Source of the DNA: Stomatobaculum longum
GTDB taxonomy: Bacteria; Bacillota; Clostridia; Lachnospirales; Lachnospiraceae
Assembly: GCA_000242235.1 (NCBI GenBank)
Contig: JH590861.1
Location: forward strand, 444,809 to 508,808
Direction of reading: 5' to 3'
DNA: 64,000 bases
Below are positions 61,478 to 64,000 of the stretch, in pieces. The number at the start of each line of letters is the position of its first letter. The first letter of the stretch is position 1. Below the pieces are notes generated by a model that made no database searches, was not told where the DNA came from, and worked only from the letters and a program-made list of their open reading frames with translations. Both the position numbers and the translations under genes were made by a program.

Positions 61478-61996
61478 TCACCTCATTTCTTCGCTGTCCA
61501 TGATCATATAGTCCATCTGTGTTAGCGTTGTAACGTCAATAAAATCATCCGATGCCAGGAATACATCATACTTTCCACTTACCACTCTTGATAGCATCAT
61601 TGTGTTACTGTACTCTTTCAGATCTACGGAGAAACCGGCCTGTTTCAACCTGTCACAGAGTTTCTTAGCATAACTGACAAGCGGATAATCCGTCTCAGAT
61701 ACATATAACCGAAAACTAATGTCCGTTTTCATGAGATCTGTTTCATTTGTTTCCGAATCGTCCAGTGCCAATTCTTTTAATTTATTCCGGGTGTTCTCGT
61801 TGTCGAGACCATCTGACATCATATTAATACCGAGAACATAAGAGCCTTCCAACTGTGCGGAGGCTTGAGCCGCCTTTTTTGACTTCGGTGTTGCTCCTGT
61901 GACTGCATCAATCATAGAAGGCGGTGAATGTAAAATGGCACCAAACCCTACAAGAAAAACAATCGTAACAACTAACAGAATCAGTTTTCGTTTCAC
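61478..61996 (-). CDS. Membrane-anchored protein with TGAT motif and SBP-like C-terminus
   Basis: 172 residues. A single N-terminal membrane segment (LILLVVTIVFLVGFGAIL) puts the rest outside. Residues 29-36 read IDAVTGAT, like the D-x-x-T-G-A-T motif to which ApbE links FMN in FMN-binding domains, but the rest of such a domain is missing. The following region (FRLYVSETDYPLVSYAKKLCDRLKQAG...; GKYDVFLASDDF) resembles part of an oligopeptide-type solute-binding protein. Ten bases separate it from the membrane subunit gene, so a link to electron transfer is possible. Function unknown. Confidence 0.6.
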   Translation of the reverse strand: MKRKLILLVVTIVFLVGFGAILHSPPSMIDAVTGATPKSKKAAQASAQLEGSYVLGINMMSDGLDNENTRNKLKELALDDSETNETDLMKTDISFRLYVSETDYPLVSYAKKLCDRLKQAGFSVDLKEYSNTMMLSRVVSGKYDVFLASDDFIDVTTLTQMDYMIMDSEEMR

Positions 61997-62012
61997 ATTC
62001 CCACCTCATTTC

Positions 62013-64000
62013 CTATTTTTTCAAAATTCTCATTGCGTTTAAAACAGCAATTATGGTAACGCCTACATCACCAAATACAGCTTCCCACATTCCCGCAATA
62101 CCAAGAGCGCCAAGAATCAGGAACACACTCTTAATCCCAAGAGCAATCACTATATTCTGCATGACAATCTGTTTTGTCGCTTTTGCTACTTCAATCGCAT
62201 CCACCAGCTTAGACGGTTCATCTGTCATCAGAACTACATCTGCTGCTTCAATGGCCGCATCCGAACCAAGCCCACCCATTGCAATACCAACATCTGCACG
62301 GGCAAGGACAGGAGCGTCATTGATACCATCACCAACAAAAGCCAATTTGCTTCCCGGTCTCTTTTTACTATCTAAAAGCTCAACCTTTTCCACTTTTTGG
62401 TCAGGAAGCAGCTGTGCATAATATTCATCCAACTGCAATTCTTCTGCAACAGACTTCCCAATTTTTTCATCATCACCGGTAAGCATGACTGTTTTTTCCA
62501 CGCCGATATGTTTCAGGTCAGAAATTGCTTTTTTACTGTCCGGCTTCACTTCATCTGTTATCAAAATACATCCTGCATATTGACCATCTACAGCCAAATA
62601 AACTTTTGTACCTGCGTTTTCACAGGTTGTGTACTCTATACATTCTGTATCCATAAGTTTCGTATTGCCAGCAAAAACTTTCTTTTCCGCTGCCATTACA
62701 CTGATTCCATATCCTGAAATTTCCTTATAATCAGAAATCACTGACTGATCAATTTCTTTTCCATAAGCAGCAAGAATGGATTTTGCAATAGGATGGTTAG
62801 AAAAACTCTCTGCATCTGCCGCATACTCCAGAACCTGTTCTTTTGAAAATCCATTTGCAGGCAAAATATCCGTCACATTGAAAACACCTTTTGTAAGTGT
62901 TCCGGTTTTATCGAACACAATAACGCTGACATTATTAAGTGCCTCTAAATAATTGCTTCCTTTTACAAGAACACCTCGTTTAGATGCTGCACCAATGCCG
63001 CCGAAGAAAGTCAACGGGATTGAAATAACCAATGCACATGGACAAGATACCACAAGGAAAACAAATCCTCTGCGAATCCACTCTGTCCAGCCTCCGCCAA
63101 GAATGATCGGTGGCAGAATCGCCAGAAAAGCTGCTAAGATTACAACCACAGGTGTATAATAACGTGCAAATGTAGTAATAAAATTTTCTGTTGGTGCTTT
63201 TCGGCTTGACGCATTTTCCACAAGATCAATAATCTTTGAAGCCGTAGATTCACCAAATGCTTTTGTTGTCTTAATCATTAAGACACCCGTCTGATTCATA
63301 CAACCGGAAAGTGCTTCGTCTCCTTTATGAACACTTCTCGGAACTGATTCTCCTGTTAAGGCGCTTGTATCCAGCATAGAATCTCCATCCAATACCACAC
63401 CGTCTAATGGAATTTTTTCACCAGGCTTTACAATAATAATCTCACCAATGGAGACATTTTCTGGAGATATGGTAATCAATTCCCCATTTCTTCTTACTGT
63501 AGCAGAATCTGGACGTATATCCATTAAGTCTGATATAGATTTTCTTGAACGCTTAACAGCCAATGACTGAAAAAATTCACCTACCTGATAGAATAGCATA
63601 ACAGCAACTGCTTCTGGATATTCACCAATGACAAAAGCCCCAATCGTAGAAACACTCATCAAAAAATGTTCATCAAATACACGCCCCTTTGAAATGTTCC
63701 TCACAGCCTGCCATACAACATCTCCACCAAGAATAACATAAGAAACAATGAGAAAAGCTAACTCGATAGGCAGTGGCACTTTCGCAAAAACAGTCAATGC
63801 CATACCAATGGCATAGATTGCTGCACCAGTCGCTAAACGAACTGTCAACTTCTTATCCTCATTGTTATAGGATTCATTGGCCTCCTGCTTTTTTTCCGGT
63901 ATATAAGATTCCTGTACAATTTCAGAAACTTCCACATCTGGCTCATGGCTATGAACAATCGTTTCAATCTGACTGGCTATCGTATCTGCGGCTGTCTGAG
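62013..64000 (-). CDS. P1B-type heavy-metal ATPase (Zn/Cd class), 5' end outside window
   Basis: The frame is open to the window edge, so the N-terminus (probably an HMA metal-binding domain; the visible edge reads ASQIETIVHSHEPDVEV) is cut off. Visible parts: actuator motif ALTGESVPRS, the membrane metal site SCPCALVIS (near 63040), phosphorylation motif FDKTGTLTKG, HP motif NHPIAKSIL, and VGDGINDAPVLARADVGIAM. The CPC type with this loop matches ZntA/CadA exporters. It probably exports Zn or Cd. The next gene starts 16 bases later, so the reductase genes are co-transcribed. Confidence 0.93.
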   Translation of the reverse strand, partial: QTAADTIASQIETIVHSHEPDVEVSEIVQESYIPEKKQEANESYNNEDKKLTVRLATGAAIYAIGMALTVFAKVPLPIELAFLIVSYVILGGDVVWQAVRNISKGRVFDEHFLMSVSTIGAFVIGEYPEAVAVMLFYQVGEFFQSLAVKRSRKSISDLMDIRPDSATVRRNGELITISPENVSIGEIIIVKPGEKIPLDGVVLDGDSMLDTSALTGESVPRSVHKGDEALSGCMNQTGVLMIKTTKAFGESTASKIIDLVENASSRKAPTENFITTFARYYTPVVVILAAFLAILPPIILGGGWTEWIRRGFVFLVVSCPCALVISIPLTFFGGIGAASKRGVLVKGSNYLEALNNVSVIVFDKTGTLTKGVFNVTDILPANGFSKEQVLEYAADAESFSNHPIAKSILAAYGKEIDQSVISDYKEISGYGISVMAAEKKVFAGNTKLMDTECIEYTTCENAGTKVYLAVDGQYAGCILITDEVKPDSKKAISDLKHIGVEKTVMLTGDDEKIGKSVAEELQLDEYYAQLLPDQKVEKVELLDSKKRPGSKLAFVGDGINDAPVLARADVGIAMGGLGSDAAIEAADVVLMTDEPSKLVDAIEVAKATKQIVMQNIVIALGIKSVFLILGALGIAGMWEAVFGDVGVTIIAVLNAMRILKK

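Larger units (their letters stand above)
58104..64000. mobile_element. Integrated element at rpsI (visible part; right end outside window)
   Basis: Defined on the left by the rpsI 3' end and an integrase remnant. Throughout it has lower GC and different codon use from the host block left of 56 kb. Visible cargo is one minus-strand operon: P1B metal ATPase, small anchored TGAT-motif protein, and membrane, flavoprotein and iron-sulfur subunits of a fumarate reductase-like complex. No conjugation gene is visible, so its class cannot be stated. Confidence 0.6.

Overview
The window looks like the chromosome of an anaerobic, GC-rich Firmicute, most likely a Lachnospiraceae-type Clostridia. The order recJ-apt-rel-MBL hydrolase-hemZ-hisS-aspS, GSIII glutamine synthetase, CbiD-type (anaerobic) corrin synthesis, SH3b and cell-wall-repeat surface proteins, and AGGAGG-type ribosome binding sites all point that way. 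This assignment is inference from gene content; no rRNA or tRNA gene was seen.

Layout. 1-8.5 kb: sensor kinase (cut by the window edge), response regulator, aspS, hisS, hemZ, MBL hydrolase and rel, one tightly packed minus-strand operon with its own promoter. 8.5-15.1 kb: a compact cobalamin block (cobS, cobU, cbiA, a CbiJ-CbiE-CbiT fusion, cbiD, cobO) wedged between rel and apt. 15.2-19.3 kb: trxB, a lipoprotein barnase-type RNase, recJ and apt, read from a promoter that overlaps the divergent promoter of an SDR gene. 19.3-33.3 kb: metabolic and envelope genes, including an SPL-like protein with a damaged cluster motif, a 2HCT transporter, an S66 peptidase, glnN, a zinc-binding lipoprotein with an embedded ZinT domain, an HD hydrolase, an OmpA-domain lipoprotein, a lactonase-like hydrolase and an aldehyde dehydrogenase.

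33.4-53 kb is an accessory zone. Two diverged copies of one module (LOTUS/OST-HTH protein, SH3b protein, cell-wall-repeat protein) flank a TPP-riboswitch thiamine-salvage operon (thiW-thiM-thiE-thiD), GNAT genes and an AT-rich KAP NTPase gene broken by an in-frame TAG. Copy A keeps the cell-wall-repeat gene but only a scrap of the SH3b gene, and is followed by an AAA+ ATPase fused to an RNA-polymerase alpha-CTD-like domain. Copy B keeps SH3b, adds an M14 peptidase, and has a truncated, frameshifted cell-wall-repeat gene. The two LOTUS genes have visibly related promoters.

53-64 kb: a DUF364-type protein, a MATE exporter and the 3' remnant of a CobW-like gene, then two AT-rich acquisitions. 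The first is an Lsa-type ABC-F ribosome-protection gene with a leader peptide and attenuator. The second is an integrated element whose edge is the displaced 3' end of rpsI (ribosomal protein S9), next to an integrase remnant. Its visible cargo is one operon: a P1B metal ATPase (cut by the window edge), a small anchored protein with a TGAT motif, and a fumarate reductase/succinate dehydrogenase-type complex (membrane, flavoprotein and iron-sulfur subunits).
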